The notes under the pieces: generated by a model | Seen by the model: the letters and a program-made list of their open reading frames with translations, nothing else | Databases searched by the model: none | Told to the model about the DNA's origin: nothing | Part shown: one piece after another, positions 7,811-16,890 of the stretch | Layout of the letters: each line of letters opens with the position of its first letter | Numbering within the stretch: the stretch's first letter is position 1 | Made by a program: the position numbers and the translations under genes | Assembly (NCBI GenBank): GCA_024655865.1 | Contig: JANLFM010000008.1 | Span: 35,577-81,991, forward strand | Direction: 5' to 3' | Length of the DNA stretch: 46,415 nt | Origin: Caldisericota bacterium | GTDB lineage: Bacteria; Caldisericota; JANLFM01

Positions 7811-9046
7811 TTACTTCCTTCTTTCAAAGCGGCGAAAGAAAGCATAATAAACCAGCGAAGAACACAGGTACAGGCTAATTGTAATGTAAAAAGAGAGGCT
7901 GAAGGAATACCTGTGGATTATTGTCCCTCCCAGAAAGGCTGAAATAGTCCAGGCTCCGTTCCAGGCGAAGGAAGTCATGCTGTTAGCCAGCTCCCTGTGT
8001 TCCGCGGGAACTGCTTCCATGTTGAAGAGGTTTTGAATTGGCGAGGACATATTCATCAAGGCGCCCCTGATCCAGAAAGAAAGAACAGCAAGCGGAAGCG
8101 AGGGTGCCAGGGCCAGGATAAGCATGAAGGGAATGGAAAGGAGTTGTGTTCCCACTATGGTATTTATCAAGCCAAACTTTTTGGAGAGCAAGGGTCCCAA
8201 AAGGAAGCCCAGGACCATCAAGGCCTGAAGCACCGCAAAGTAAATCCCAATTTGATTTGTGGAAGCATTGAAGACCTCTCTAAAGTAGAGGTTTAAGAAG
8301 GGAATAATCAGCCCAGCGCCCATCCCTATTAAAGCGTAAGGCAAGCAAAGCTTGAACAAGTGGATAATCGTATCCCGGTTTGGTTTAGTGAACTTGGTGG
8401 CTCCATCCTCAATTTTACTTTCACTAATGAACAGGTAAGGCAAAATTCCAAAAAGGCCCATTATCGCACCGGTGGCCAACGAGTACTGAAGAGATGTTAG
8501 CTCCTTTGCCCCCAGCGCTTGATAAAGATGGGGAAGATATCCCCCAATCAAGTTTCCTATGATCCCTGCAAGGACGCCAACAGCCATGGAAAAGGCAAAA
8601 AGGTGCGCCCTTTCTCGGCTGGAACTATTGCGCATAAAAAAAGGCGAGGAAATTAACCGGGAAACAGTTACGACAGAGCCCACAAAGAGGTTAGCGCCCA
8701 TAAGTACACCAGGAGAAAGGTAAAAAGATTGAACAAGATAGCCCAGAGAAGCAAGGAGGGTGGTAAGAGCCAAGATCTTTCGTGATTCATACTTTCTTGC
8801 CAGATAAGCGGACGGTAAAGCCATGACGATAGTTCCCAGGGAGCCAAAGGAAAGCACCCTCCCGATGATTTCCTCAGAGACCCCAGCTTCTCTGAGGTAA
8901 AGGTTAAAGAGCAAACTGAATGAAGAAAATCCGATGTTTGTTAAGAAACTACCGAGAAGGAAGAACCGCGCGTTTGCCTGGAAAGAACGCACAGCTCCCC
9001 AATATTCTATAATTCCTCTTTTGAATTTTGCCAATCCCGAAACCAC
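7811..9046 (-). CDS. Major facilitator superfamily transporter
   Basis: 411 residues starting at a GTG, with about twelve hydrophobic segments. The first half holds FLTNIGFSSFSLLFNLYL and a loop with ARKYESRKILAL (the MFS motif-A position between TM2 and TM3). A polar mid-loop (ESKIEDGATKFTKPNRDT) separates the two halves. MFS proteins move small solutes using ion gradients; this one resembles multidrug or sugar exporters in general, and the substrate cannot be read from the sequence. It is divergent from the aminotransferase gene, with a gap of only about 48 bases. No strong ribosome site is visible before the GTG, so the start is uncertain. Confidence 0.85.
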   Translation of the reverse strand: MVSGLAKFKRGIIEYWGAVRSFQANARFFLLGSFLTNIGFSSFSLLFNLYLREAGVSEEIIGRVLSFGSLGTIVMALPSAYLARKYESRKILALTTLLASLGYLVQSFYLSPGVLMGANLFVGSVVTVSRLISSPFFMRNSSSRERAHLFAFSMAVGVLAGIIGNLIGGYLPHLYQALGAKELTSLQYSLATGAIMGLFGILPYLFISESKIEDGATKFTKPNRDTIIHLFKLCLPYALIGMGAGLIIPFLNLYFREVFNASTNQIGIYFAVLQALMVLGFLLGPLLSKKFGLINTIVGTQLLSIPFMLILALAPSLPLAVLSFWIRGALMNMSSPIQNLFNMEAVPAEHRELANSMTSFAWNGAWTISAFLGGTIIHRYSFSLSFYITISLYLCSSLVYYAFFRRFERRK

Positions 9047-9094
9047 AGATTAAAATTATTACCGGAAAAATTAACCTTGAAAAGGGGATGTGCC

Positions 9095-10453
9095 ATGCAG
9101 AAGCTTAGTCGTGATGAAGTGGTGGAAGCGATTAAAGAAAATCTCTGGCCCCATTATGCCTTTCAGAAAGAAATCAGGGAAAAGGGACCCAAAGTATTAG
9201 TGAAGGGGGAGGGTGCGCTTCTCTGGGACATTGAGGGGAAAGAGTACATCGATGGGCACTCCATTCTTTGGGTGGTGAACGTGGGCCACGGAAGAAAAGA
9301 AATTGTTGATGCCATGGCCGAGCAGGCAAATAAAATTGCCTATGCCAGTCTTTTTGGAGGCTATTCCAATGAGCCCGCCGGGATCTTAGCCCAGAAATTA
9401 GCCAAGATCACTCCGGGAGACCTTTGGGTTTCTTTTCTCGTTTCAGGGGGTTCAGAAGCTGTGGAGGTAGCTATCAAAATTGCCCGACAATACCAGACGC
9501 TCAAGGGTTTCCCTCAGCGCTTTAAGGTTATAGCCCGAAAGGAGTCCTACCACGGTGCCACTTTAGGGGCTCTGTCGTGTACCGGCTTGAGGGTGTATCG
9601 TACCAGCTTTGAGCCGCTACTCCCTGGCTTTGTCCACGTCCCGCCTCCTTATTGCTACCGTTGTGAGTATAACCTTGAATATCCCTCCTGCAACCTTCAA
9701 TGTGTCAAAGCCATTGAGGAAGCCATTCTGTGGGAAGGTCCCAAGACCGTGGCTGCGGTGATTGCTGAACCCATCATGAGCGCTGCTGGCGCTCTTGTCC
9801 CTCCTCCAGAGTACTTTCCTCGGCTGCGTCAAATTTGCGATCAATATGGCGTGCTTCTGATTATTGATGAGGTCCTAAATGGATTTGGGCGTACAGGGAA
9901 GTTTTTCGCTATTGAACGCTATGGTGTGATTCCCGACATAATGACTATGGCTAAAGCCATGAGCGGGGGATATGCTCCTATAGGGGCAGCCATCTCGAGA
10001 AAGGAGATTTCCGACGCTTTTCAGGATTATATGATGATGCACGGTATCACTTTCGGGGGACATCCTGTAGCCTGCGTCGCTGCCCTAAAAAATATAGAAA
10101 TTCTTGAAAGGGAAAACCTTCCTGAAAGAGCGGAAAAGATGGGGGAGGAGCTCAAGAAATTACTGGAGCCCCTGAAAAAACATCGCATGGTGGGCGACAT
10201 CAGAGGGATAGGATTGCATTTTGCTATCGAGTACGTCATGGATAAAGGGACGAAAGCCAGAATCCCAAGCGATCAGCGCGTTGCCGCAAGAGTAGAGGAA
10301 CTTTGCTGGAGTAAAGGGCTCTACCTTTGCAGAGCTTCTGTCGATAAAACCTACATTGCTCCCCCACTAATTGTTACCTATGAACAGCTTCAAAGGATAG
10401 TTGAGATCCTTGACCAATCGATTGCCGAGGTGGAAAGAGAGATTTTTGCCTAA
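9095..10453 (+). CDS. Class III pyridoxal-phosphate aminotransferase
   Basis: 452 residues from the ATG at 9095, seven bases after AAGGGG. It is a fold-type I enzyme: SGGSEAVEVAIKIAR (PLP phosphate), ESYHGATLGALS (ring stacking), IIDEVLNGFGRTG with D258 contacting the PLP nitrogen, and K287 in TMAKAMSGGYAPIGA as the Schiff-base lysine. A cysteine-rich insert (YCYRCEYNLEYPSCNLQC, about 186-203) occurs in the subgroup annotated as aspartate or taurine/beta-alanine:pyruvate aminotransferases. The amino donor cannot be predicted. A histidine phosphatase gene follows after 61 bases. Confidence 0.9.
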   Translation: MQKLSRDEVVEAIKENLWPHYAFQKEIREKGPKVLVKGEGALLWDIEGKEYIDGHSILWVVNVGHGRKEIVDAMAEQANKIAYASLFGGYSNEPAGILAQKLAKITPGDLWVSFLVSGGSEAVEVAIKIARQYQTLKGFPQRFKVIARKESYHGATLGALSCTGLRVYRTSFEPLLPGFVHVPPPYCYRCEYNLEYPSCNLQCVKAIEEAILWEGPKTVAAVIAEPIMSAAGALVPPPEYFPRLRQICDQYGVLLIIDEVLNGFGRTGKFFAIERYGVIPDIMTMAKAMSGGYAPIGAAISRKEISDAFQDYMMMHGITFGGHPVACVAALKNIEILERENLPERAEKMGEELKKLLEPLKKHRMVGDIRGIGLHFAIEYVMDKGTKARIPSDQRVAARVEELCWSKGLYLCRASVDKTYIAPPLIVTYEQLQRIVEILDQSIAEVEREIFA

Positions 10454-10514
10454 GGTAAAGACTCCTTTCACCATATCCTGCTCGACGGTATAACTCCAGG
10501 AGGAAATTCAGTAA

Positions 10515-11138
10515 ATGGAGAAGGAACTCAGGACAAAATTTTATTTGGTCAGGCACGGGAGTACTGCCTGGAATGAAATCGTTCGGTTTCGAGGTTCTGC
10601 AGACATTCCTTTAAGCGAGAAAGGGCTAAAGCAAGCTGAGGCTCTTGCCCGTTTTCTCAAAGATGTTAAATTTTCAGCAATTTATACTAGCCCTCAAAGG
10701 CGAGCCCGGGATACCGCAAACATAATCAACAAATTCCAGGGACTCTCTATTCAGGAACGCCCAGAGCTGAAAAGCGTGAATTACGGAGCATGGGAGGGAA
10801 AACTGGAGGGAGAAGTTGCTCGGGATTACCCCGAGCTTTATCGGGAATACCTTGAGCACATAGAGAGCTTCCGCTTTCCTCAGGGAGAAACCCTTGAGGA
10901 TTTAAAGGATAGGTCCCTGCGGGTGATAAATGAAGCGCTGTCCACCTACAATGGAAGAGATATCCTGATTGTATCCCATCAGGTAGTAACCAGGGTTTTA
11001 ATCTGCGCACTCCTGGGAATTAGCAATGCTCTTTACTGGCAAATAGGACAGGATCCGGGTTGCTTGAACATATTTGAACACCATCGGGGGAAATTCTACC
11101 TGAAACTGCTGAATTACTGTCCGGAATTCCCAGATTAG
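10515..11138 (+). CDS. Histidine phosphatase family protein (phosphoglycerate mutase-like)
   Basis: 207 residues. The phosphoacceptor motif LVRHGSTAWNE is at 11-21 (H14 is phosphorylated), a second arginine lies in YTSPQRRARDTA, the acid segment is VNYGAWEG, and the second catalytic histidine is in ILIVSHQVVTR near 155. Length and motifs fit the GpmB/CobC-like branch, which includes alpha-ribazole phosphatase and sugar-phosphate phosphatases. There are no cobalamin genes nearby, so the substrate stays open. AGGAGG is 8-9 bases before the ATG. It is probably co-transcribed with the aminotransferase. Confidence 0.9.
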   Translation: MEKELRTKFYLVRHGSTAWNEIVRFRGSADIPLSEKGLKQAEALARFLKDVKFSAIYTSPQRRARDTANIINKFQGLSIQERPELKSVNYGAWEGKLEGEVARDYPELYREYLEHIESFRFPQGETLEDLKDRSLRVINEALSTYNGRDILIVSHQVVTRVLICALLGISNALYWQIGQDPGCLNIFEHHRGKFYLKLLNYCPEFPD

Positions 11139-11165
11139 GGATAGAAGAAAAGCGGCATCCCGAAC

Positions 11166-12530
11166 TTATCTGCTCGCTTTTTCTAACATAAGGAGGCTAA
11201 GCTCGTTAGCCTTCCGAATAATTTCTTCCTCCTGGACTCTGGCTACTTTCCCTTCTTCCACGACTACCTCGCCATTGACAATGGTAGTATCTACGATGTG
11301 GCTATCTCCGGAGTAAATCAAAGCAGCCAATGGATCGGCAAGAGCCCCGGCATAACCGATCTGATTAATATTGATCAAAACAAGGTCAGCCGCCTTTCCT
11401 GGCTCTATAGCTCCTATCTCGGAAAAGCCCAATACCCGCGCTCCCCCAACTGTAGCCATTTGGAAGACCTTGGCGGCGGTAATTGACTGAACCCCGTGGG
11501 TTAGCTTATGCACTAAAAGGCAGGAGCGCAATTCCCCTAACATGTCCGAAGAGTCATTGGAGGCGCTGCCGTCGACAGCGAGACCTACATCAATTCCCAG
11601 CTCCAGCATTAAGGGGACAGGGGCTACCCCGGAACCCAATCGCATATTTGAAGTTGGGCAATGAGCCACTTTTGATCCCGTATCCTTGATCTTTCTCAAC
11701 TCCCCCTCTGTTAAGTATATACAGTGAGCAAACCAGACATCCGGGCCCAACCAACCCGTGCTTTCCAGGTATTCTAAGGGTCGCATTCCCAACCGCGATA
11801 GACAATATTCCTCTTCGTCCCTGGTCTCTGCCAGATGAGTATGGAGGCGAACATCCTTTTTGCGACCAAGCTGGGCTGTCAGTACCAGGAGTTCTCGCGA
11901 TACAGAAAAGGGGGAACAGGGCGCAAGGGAAATGCGCAGCATAGAATAGGGTGAGGGGTCATGGTATTTAGCGATCAACCTTTCACAATCTTTAAGGATG
12001 GTCTCCTCATCCTGAACCACATCGTCTGGAGGCAGCCCTCCTCTGCTTTCTCCGAGAGACATACTTCCCCTGCAGGGCTGGAACCTTATCCCCACCGTTT
12101 TCGCGGCCTCAATCTCCGCATCGACAAGGTCCTGGGGGGCACCTTTCGGGAATACATAGAATTGATCGGTGGTTGTTGTACATCCTGTTTTTAAGAGCTC
12201 AGACATTCCCAGAAGGGCACTCCAGTAGACTATTTCAGGGTCAATATTGCGCCAAATCTGATAAAGGGTTTTCAACCACGGGAAGAGCTCTGCATCTTGA
12301 ACCAAGGGTAAGTTCCTTTGGAAGGTCTGATAAAGGTGGTGATGTGTGTTTACCAGCCCGGGGATTACCACTTTATCCTTAGCGTCAATGATCCTATCGG
12401 ATGGTGTTTTAATCTCGCCGCCTACTGCTTTAATCCTGTTTCCTTCAATCAGGATATCCCCAGAAATAATTTCCACTCCCTTATCAGTGCAAGTGATTAT
12501 CTTGTGCGCGTTTTTAATGAGTGTGTTCAA
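11166..12530 (-). CDS. Amidohydrolase, 8-oxoguanine deaminase-like
   Basis: About 454 residues. Metal-dependent amidohydrolase of the chlorohydrolase/guanine deaminase group: NTHHHLYQT (first metal histidines), HTHLAET, WFAHCIYL and AVDGSASND (the aspartate). The segments FQPCRGSMSLGESRGGLPPD and APCSPFSVS are characteristic of 8-oxoguanine deaminase as I recall it; s-triazine and cytosine/isoguanine deaminases are the alternatives. It would turn 8-oxoguanine into urate-like products, which fits the purine genes nearby. I prefer the TTG at 12530, six bases after GGAAGG, which gives MNTLIKNAH, the usual family start. An ATG at 12551 lies further inside plsY with no clear ribosome site. Confidence 0.85.
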   Translation of the reverse strand: MNTLIKNAHKIITCTDKGVEIISGDILIEGNRIKAVGGEIKTPSDRIIDAKDKVVIPGLVNTHHHLYQTFQRNLPLVQDAELFPWLKTLYQIWRNIDPEIVYWSALLGMSELLKTGCTTTTDQFYVFPKGAPQDLVDAEIEAAKTVGIRFQPCRGSMSLGESRGGLPPDDVVQDEETILKDCERLIAKYHDPSPYSMLRISLAPCSPFSVSRELLVLTAQLGRKKDVRLHTHLAETRDEEEYCLSRLGMRPLEYLESTGWLGPDVWFAHCIYLTEGELRKIKDTGSKVAHCPTSNMRLGSGVAPVPLMLELGIDVGLAVDGSASNDSSDMLGELRSCLLVHKLTHGVQSITAAKVFQMATVGGARVLGFSEIGAIEPGKAADLVLININQIGYAGALADPLAALIYSGDSHIVDTTIVNGEVVVEEGKVARVQEEEIIRKANELSLLMLEKASR

Positions 12531-13131
12531 GTTTTTCCTTCCTTTTGTCATTGATCATTACTACCAGCCTTCTTACGCCGATTTCAATTCCCAAAAGCAA
12601 AATCATCAATCCGTACCAGATAAAACCATATTTCAGGTTCACGAAAATAAAGAAAGCTATAATACCGAAAATCGCTGCAGCGGGTACGGGTCGTCCCAGA
12701 ACCCGAACTGCTTTTCCCAGCGGAGTCTTCCAAAAAATAAAGGCAAGCAACAAGGTGCCTAAGGTGAAAATTCCCGTGTCAACGGGCAAAATTACAATCA
12801 GGAAGCCAAAAAGGGTAGCTAACCCTCCTCCTCCGGAAAATCTAAAAAAAATCGGCCAGTCATGGCCAGCTACCACAGAGACCCCGGAAATCACTAAGCA
12901 CCATGTCTGCACTGAGAGGGCTATCGCTACCCAACCAACTATTACCCCTTTCAAAAGGTCCAGAATAAGGGTTGCTGTCCCTAAAGCCGGGCCATACTGG
13001 CGAAATACTCCCGAAGCTCCAGCATGGTCGCTTTCCCTGATATCGGATTTTTTAAGCAATTTGCTGAAAATTATGGCAAAATTTAGAGAACCCAAAAGGT
13101 AACTCCCCAGAATTAAAAAGATTTCCTTCAT
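12514..13131 (-). CDS. PlsY-like glycerol-3-phosphate acyltransferase, divergent
   Basis: 205 residues with about five to seven membrane segments and a positively charged tail. Overall layout matches PlsY, which uses acyl-phosphate to acylate glycerol-3-phosphate: DIRES followed by GASGVFRQYG, then GHDWPIFFRFSGGGGLATLFG, then KTPLGKAVRVLG. Two signature positions differ. The usual GATNVLR is GASGVFR, and the usual GGKGVAT is GGGGLAT, so a conserved Asn and Lys are missing. It may be a paralogue with another substrate. The start overlaps the lipid kinase stop by four bases, which supports a shared role in phospholipid metabolism. Confidence 0.8.
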   Translation of the reverse strand: MKEIFLILGSYLLGSLNFAIIFSKLLKKSDIRESDHAGASGVFRQYGPALGTATLILDLLKGVIVGWVAIALSVQTWCLVISGVSVVAGHDWPIFFRFSGGGGLATLFGFLIVILPVDTGIFTLGTLLLAFIFWKTPLGKAVRVLGRPVPAAAIFGIIAFFIFVNLKYGFIWYGLMILLLGIEIGVRRLVVMINDKRKEKLEHTH

Positions 13132-14024
13132 TCTGACTCCCTCGGCAAAATTACTTTCACCTTTCTCGACTTAATGGAGAAGCTTGCGGGCAGGGTTCCA
13201 AGAACCTCCCCGTCGGCAAAATAGTAAACTCGAGCCCCGTTTAAACAGCGAAGCTCCACCTTTTCCGGCTGGAAATAATGGATCCCTTTGTCTTTCAGAT
13301 GTTCGCCTGTGAAAACTGTAGGGAAGATTTTTAGTAAGTGCCATCGGGAGCGGGAGGTAACAACACAGACGTCCAGCTTCCCATCTATGAAGGAAGCCCG
13401 CGGCAGGATACGCATCCCCCTGGAATAAGAAACTGTGTTGCCTATAGCCACGAGGTATGTGTTATCGAAATGATATGTGTTTCCATCCAGGGTTATTTCC
13501 AAGGGGAAGGGAGGATAGTATAGAAGAGTAATAACTGCCCCCAATTCATAGGCGATAAAATCGGATCTGAGGATTTTGCGCCAGCGATTTCCGTTCACGG
13601 CTACCTGAGCATCAACCCCTACGCCGCCTACTCCTAAAAATAAGCCCTGCGGGGACTCTGCGGCGTCCACCTCTACCGGCTTTCCTTTGATTAAGGCCTC
13701 GATCGGCTCCTCCACTCCTTGTGGTATTCCGAGGTCTTTGGATACGTCATTGCCTCTGCCCCAGGGGAGGATCCCCAGGGTAGCACCGGTGGATTGAATT
13801 CCGTTTAAAACCTCGAAGACTGTTCCGTCTCCTCCACAGGCAACAACCGTCTCATAGCCCTCGAGCGCTGCCTTTCTCGCCAGCTCTACTGAATTCCTGG
13901 CTCCCTCGCTTAAGAAAACCTGAACTTTAAAGCCTGCGTCCTTAAGTTTCTTTTCTGCAAAAGGAGCAAGTTTATATGCTTTGCCGGCACCGGCGATAGG
14001 ATTTACTATAATTGCCAATTTCAT
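13128..14024 (-). CDS. Diacylglycerol kinase-like lipid kinase (YegS/DagK family)
   Basis: 298 residues. NPIAGAGKA at the N-terminus, the nucleotide-binding ACGGDGTVFEVLNG near residue 60, and LGILPWGRGNDVSKDLGIP are the standard motifs of the DAGK/YegS/LCB5 catalytic fold. The C-terminal beta-sandwich ends in PASFSIKSRKVKVILP. The canonical LPLGTGND reads LPWGRGND, a mild variation. The enzyme phosphorylates a lipid hydroxyl (diacylglycerol or similar). It is first of a leftward three-gene run with the PlsY-like gene and the amidohydrolase, and divergent from xpt. Confidence 0.9.
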   Translation of the reverse strand: MKLAIIVNPIAGAGKAYKLAPFAEKKLKDAGFKVQVFLSEGARNSVELARKAALEGYETVVACGGDGTVFEVLNGIQSTGATLGILPWGRGNDVSKDLGIPQGVEEPIEALIKGKPVEVDAAESPQGLFLGVGGVGVDAQVAVNGNRWRKILRSDFIAYELGAVITLLYYPPFPLEITLDGNTYHFDNTYLVAIGNTVSYSRGMRILPRASFIDGKLDVCVVTSRSRWHLLKIFPTVFTGEHLKDKGIHYFQPEKVELRCLNGARVYYFADGEVLGTLPASFSIKSRKVKVILPRESE

Positions 14025-14101
14025 TTTTTAAATTTGACTGCTCCTTTACTTTTTCGGTTTCTCGAGGAAGAACAATTGAATTAAACTATTTACTCGGAAG
14101 C

Positions 14102-14140
14102 TTGACAATAGGCCTTGAATTGTTTAATCCGGATTACAAT
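14102..14140 (+). promoter_or_regulatory. Promoter with 12-base palindrome upstream of xpt-guaA
   Basis: TTGACA (14102-14107) is followed 15-16 bases later by TTTAAT/TTAATC. Overlapping this -10 region is TAATCCGGATTA (14125-14136), a perfect 12-base palindrome. The position is ideal for a repressor operator on the purine-salvage operon. The leader from here to the ATG is about 115 bases; it holds a small AGGG/CCCT hairpin followed by six T (14154-14172) that may act as a weak attenuator. Confidence 0.5.
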
Positions 14141-14253
14141 AATTAGGCAAAACAGGGCTGAGACCCTTTTTTAGAGGAAAAAAGTAATTTGCAGGGATAA
14201 TTTTCTTCTCGTTTAAAGGTTTCGAAGAAATTGCTTAACAGGAGGACCTTATA

Positions 14254-14829
14254 ATGAAAGAACTGGAAGAGAGAATACTTAAAGAAGGAAAACACTTAGG
14301 GGGAGGAATCCTGAAGGTTGACAGTTTTCTCAATCACCAGGTGGACACCCTCTTAATGACTAAATGTGGGTCCGAGCTGGCTCGTTTCTTTGCTCCCTTC
14401 AAACCCGAAAAAGTTTTAACTGCGGAAATATCCGGAATTGCACCGGCTTTAATGACAGCTGCGGAGTTGGGAATCCCTGTGATTTATGCCAGAAAGCAGA
14501 AGCCCATCACCATGGCCAACGATGTTTATTTTACCTCTGCGCCCTCTCATACTAAAGGCCTTGAAATTTCCCTGATGGTCTCCCGAGATTTCCTGAAAAA
14601 AGGTGAGAAGATCTTAATTGTGGACGATTTTCTGGCTACAGGGGAAACAATTATGGCTCTGGCCCGAATAGTGTTCGCAGCGGAAGCCGTGCTTGTGGGC
14701 ATTGGTGCGGTGATTGAGAAGACCTTCGAGAGGGGTCGGGAACTCCTTAGCCCTTTAGGGGTACCGGTTTTCTCTTTAGCCCGGATCAAGGCCATGTACA
14801 ACCAGCATATTGAGATGGATTCGCAATGA
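14254..14829 (+). CDS. xpt: Xanthine phosphoribosyltransferase
   Basis: 191 residues, the normal length. Xpt converts xanthine plus PRPP into XMP. ILKVDSFLNHQVD near residue 20 and TAEISGIAPALMTA are typical of this enzyme. The PRPP loop is ILIVDDFLATGET (about 124-136), and YARKQKP matches the Xpt active-site loop. AGGAGGA lies seven bases before the ATG. Its stop overlaps the guaA start by four bases, so Xpt supplies XMP directly to GMP synthase. I looked for a guanine riboswitch upstream and did not find its conserved core. Confidence 0.94.
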   Translation: MKELEERILKEGKHLGGGILKVDSFLNHQVDTLLMTKCGSELARFFAPFKPEKVLTAEISGIAPALMTAAELGIPVIYARKQKPITMANDVYFTSAPSHTKGLEISLMVSRDFLKKGEKILIVDDFLATGETIMALARIVFAAEAVLVGIGAVIEKTFERGRELLSPLGVPVFSLARIKAMYNQHIEMDSQ

Positions 14830-16355
14830 AAGCAGCAATTGTCCTGGATTTTGGTTCCCAGTACAGCCAATTAATAGTGCGACGAGTGCGGGAACTCGGA
14901 GTATATGCTGAGCTTTTTCCCCACGATGCTTCTCCTGAACAATTTGCCCACTTAGATCCGGGAACCTTTATTCTTTCCGGGGGACCAGCATCAGTCTACG
15001 AACCCGACGCCCCATCCTTTCCTGCATATCTTTTTGACTTCCAGGTTCCCGTTTTAGGTATTTGTTATGGAATGCAGGTTCTGGCGAAAGCCTTTGGGGG
15101 AAAAGTAGAGCCAGGTCAAGGGGAATTTGGCGGTACAACCTTTCGTGTTATTGAAAATCACCCCGTTTTTCATGGATTGCCTCAAGAATTCCACGTATGG
15201 ATGAGCCATGGCGATAACGTTATCTCCCTTCCCAGCTCCTTTCAAATTCTGGGAAGAACGCAGGCATGTCCTATAGCGGCAATTAGCGACCTTAATTCCC
15301 ATTTTTTAGGCCTCCAATTTCATCCGGAGGTGGAACATACAGAGTTTGGTCGGGAAATACTCGCCAATTTTCTTTTTAGAGTCTGCCACCTTACTAAGGA
15401 ATGGAACCCCTCTTTGATTGTGGAAAAGGCGATTCAAGAGATCAGGGAGAGAACTAAAAATGGCCGCGTCCTCTGCGCTATTTCTGGAGGCGTGGATAGC
15501 ACAGTAACAGTATTCCTTTTAAAGAGGGCTATCCCCGGACAATTTCTCCCTTTGTTTGTAAATACGGGGCTTCTACGTTATCAAGAAGAGGAGCAGGTTA
15601 AAAAGGTTCTCAAAGACGCAGATATCGATCTCCATTACGTTGATGAATCCTCTAAATTTTTAGGTGCTCTTCAAGGGGTAACGGATCCCGAGGAAAAGAG
15701 AAAAATAGTGGGAAATCTATTCATCGAGGTGTTTGCCAGGGAAGCGAAAAAACTGGGTCCTTTTGAATTCCTTGCTCAGGGCACAATCTACCCTGACGTA
15801 ATTGAAAGCAGAGGAAAGGAGAGAAAAACCGCTGACAAGATTAAAACCCACCACAACGTGGGCGGACTTCCCGAGGTGCTTCCTTTTAAATTGATTGAAC
15901 CCCTGCGCTACCTGTTCAAGGACGAGGTCCGGCAAATAGGCCAACTCCTCGGCGTGCCAGCGGAGATCTTGAACCGACAACCATTTCCTGGTCCTGGTCT
16001 AGCAGTTCGCATTCTGGGAGAGGTCACCAAGGAGAGGGTTGAAATCCTTAAAAGGGCGGACTTCATTTATCAAGAGGAAATAAAACGCGCTCAGCTTGAG
16101 AGACGTCCCGACCAGTACTTTGCGGTTCTATTACCAGTAAAAGCCGTAGGGGTAACGGGTGATAGGAGAGCTTATGGATACGTACTCGCCCTAAGAGCAG
16201 TTCGCACAAAGGACTTCATGACCGCTGACTGGTTTCCTCTGCCCCTTGACCTTTTGAAAAAGGTTTCCTCCCGAATTTGTAACGAAATCAGGGAAATAAC
16301 CAGGGTGGTTTATGATGTTACCAGTAAGCCTCCGGCCACCATAGAATGGGAATGA
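14826..16355 (+). CDS. guaA: GMP synthase (glutamine-hydrolysing)
   Basis: 509 residues. The class I glutamine amidotransferase domain has the nucleophile C80 in VLGICYGMQ and the His-Glu pair in FHPEVEHTEFG. The ATP pyrophosphatase domain has the PP-loop SGGVDSTVTV near residue 220. The C-terminal dimerisation domain ends in the conserved PATIEWE. The enzyme aminates XMP to GMP using glutamine and ATP. Its four-base overlap with xpt gives a two-step xanthine-to-GMP salvage unit. Confidence 0.97.
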   Translation: MKAAIVLDFGSQYSQLIVRRVRELGVYAELFPHDASPEQFAHLDPGTFILSGGPASVYEPDAPSFPAYLFDFQVPVLGICYGMQVLAKAFGGKVEPGQGEFGGTTFRVIENHPVFHGLPQEFHVWMSHGDNVISLPSSFQILGRTQACPIAAISDLNSHFLGLQFHPEVEHTEFGREILANFLFRVCHLTKEWNPSLIVEKAIQEIRERTKNGRVLCAISGGVDSTVTVFLLKRAIPGQFLPLFVNTGLLRYQEEEQVKKVLKDADIDLHYVDESSKFLGALQGVTDPEEKRKIVGNLFIEVFAREAKKLGPFEFLAQGTIYPDVIESRGKERKTADKIKTHHNVGGLPEVLPFKLIEPLRYLFKDEVRQIGQLLGVPAEILNRQPFPGPGLAVRILGEVTKERVEILKRADFIYQEEIKRAQLERRPDQYFAVLLPVKAVGVTGDRRAYGYVLALRAVRTKDFMTADWFPLPLDLLKKVSSRICNEIREITRVVYDVTSKPPATIEWE

Positions 16356-16359
16356 GCCC

Positions 16360-16839
16360 ATGAAAAGATTCCACTTAAGGAGAAAAGAAAAGGAAATTGA
16401 ATCCCTTGAAGAGATTTACGAAATTTTGCGTTCCCAGAGATATATGACTGTTGCCTGTTCTAAAGATAATATCCCTTACCTCTTCACGGTAAATTATGCC
16501 TTTGAGCCCGAAAAGAAATTACTTTATTTTCACTGTGCCCCTCAAGGTAAGAAGCTGGAATACATTTCCTCTAATCCCAGAGTGTGGGGAGAGGTAATCG
16601 AAGATCGAGGCTACTTGGCAGGTAAATGCGATTACAACTATCGCTCTGTGCATTTCCAGGGAGAGGCGGAGATCGTCAGGGAAGAAAAAGAAAAAATCTT
16701 AGCCCTGGAACTATTAATAGATCAACAGGAGCCAGACCCAGAAAGCGTAAAGGATAGCCTTTCTCCTGAGCAGATAAGTAAAACGACAATAGTAAAAATC
16801 CGAATCAGAGGCTTAAGCGGGAAAAAGTACCTTAATTAG
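16360..16839 (+). CDS. Pyridoxamine 5'-phosphate oxidase-like FMN split-barrel protein
   Basis: 159 residues. The pattern RYMTVACSKDNIPYLFTVNYAF, then LLYFHCAPQGKKLEYI, then the C-terminal strand FQGEAEIV, is that of the small FMN-binding split-barrel proteins related to NimA (nitroimidazole resistance) and PNPOx. Such proteins reduce or bind flavin-dependent substrates; the natural substrate is rarely known. It begins four bases after guaA and is probably co-transcribed with it, though a functional link to purines is not evident. Confidence 0.85.
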   Translation: MKRFHLRRKEKEIESLEEIYEILRSQRYMTVACSKDNIPYLFTVNYAFEPEKKLLYFHCAPQGKKLEYISSNPRVWGEVIEDRGYLAGKCDYNYRSVHFQGEAEIVREEKEKILALELLIDQQEPDPESVKDSLSPEQISKTTIVKIRIRGLSGKKYLN

Positions 16840-16890
16840 AGGGAACCCACCTCAAATTCCTCCGTCTAATAGGGCAAAAGGAGGAAGAAC

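Noticed and set aside
14141-14253. Purine or TPP riboswitch before xpt
   Set aside because: The guanine-aptamer core is missing. CTGAGA occurs at 14158-14163 as in THI boxes, but the required CCTGAT partner segment is absent and a TPP switch would not fit the genes.
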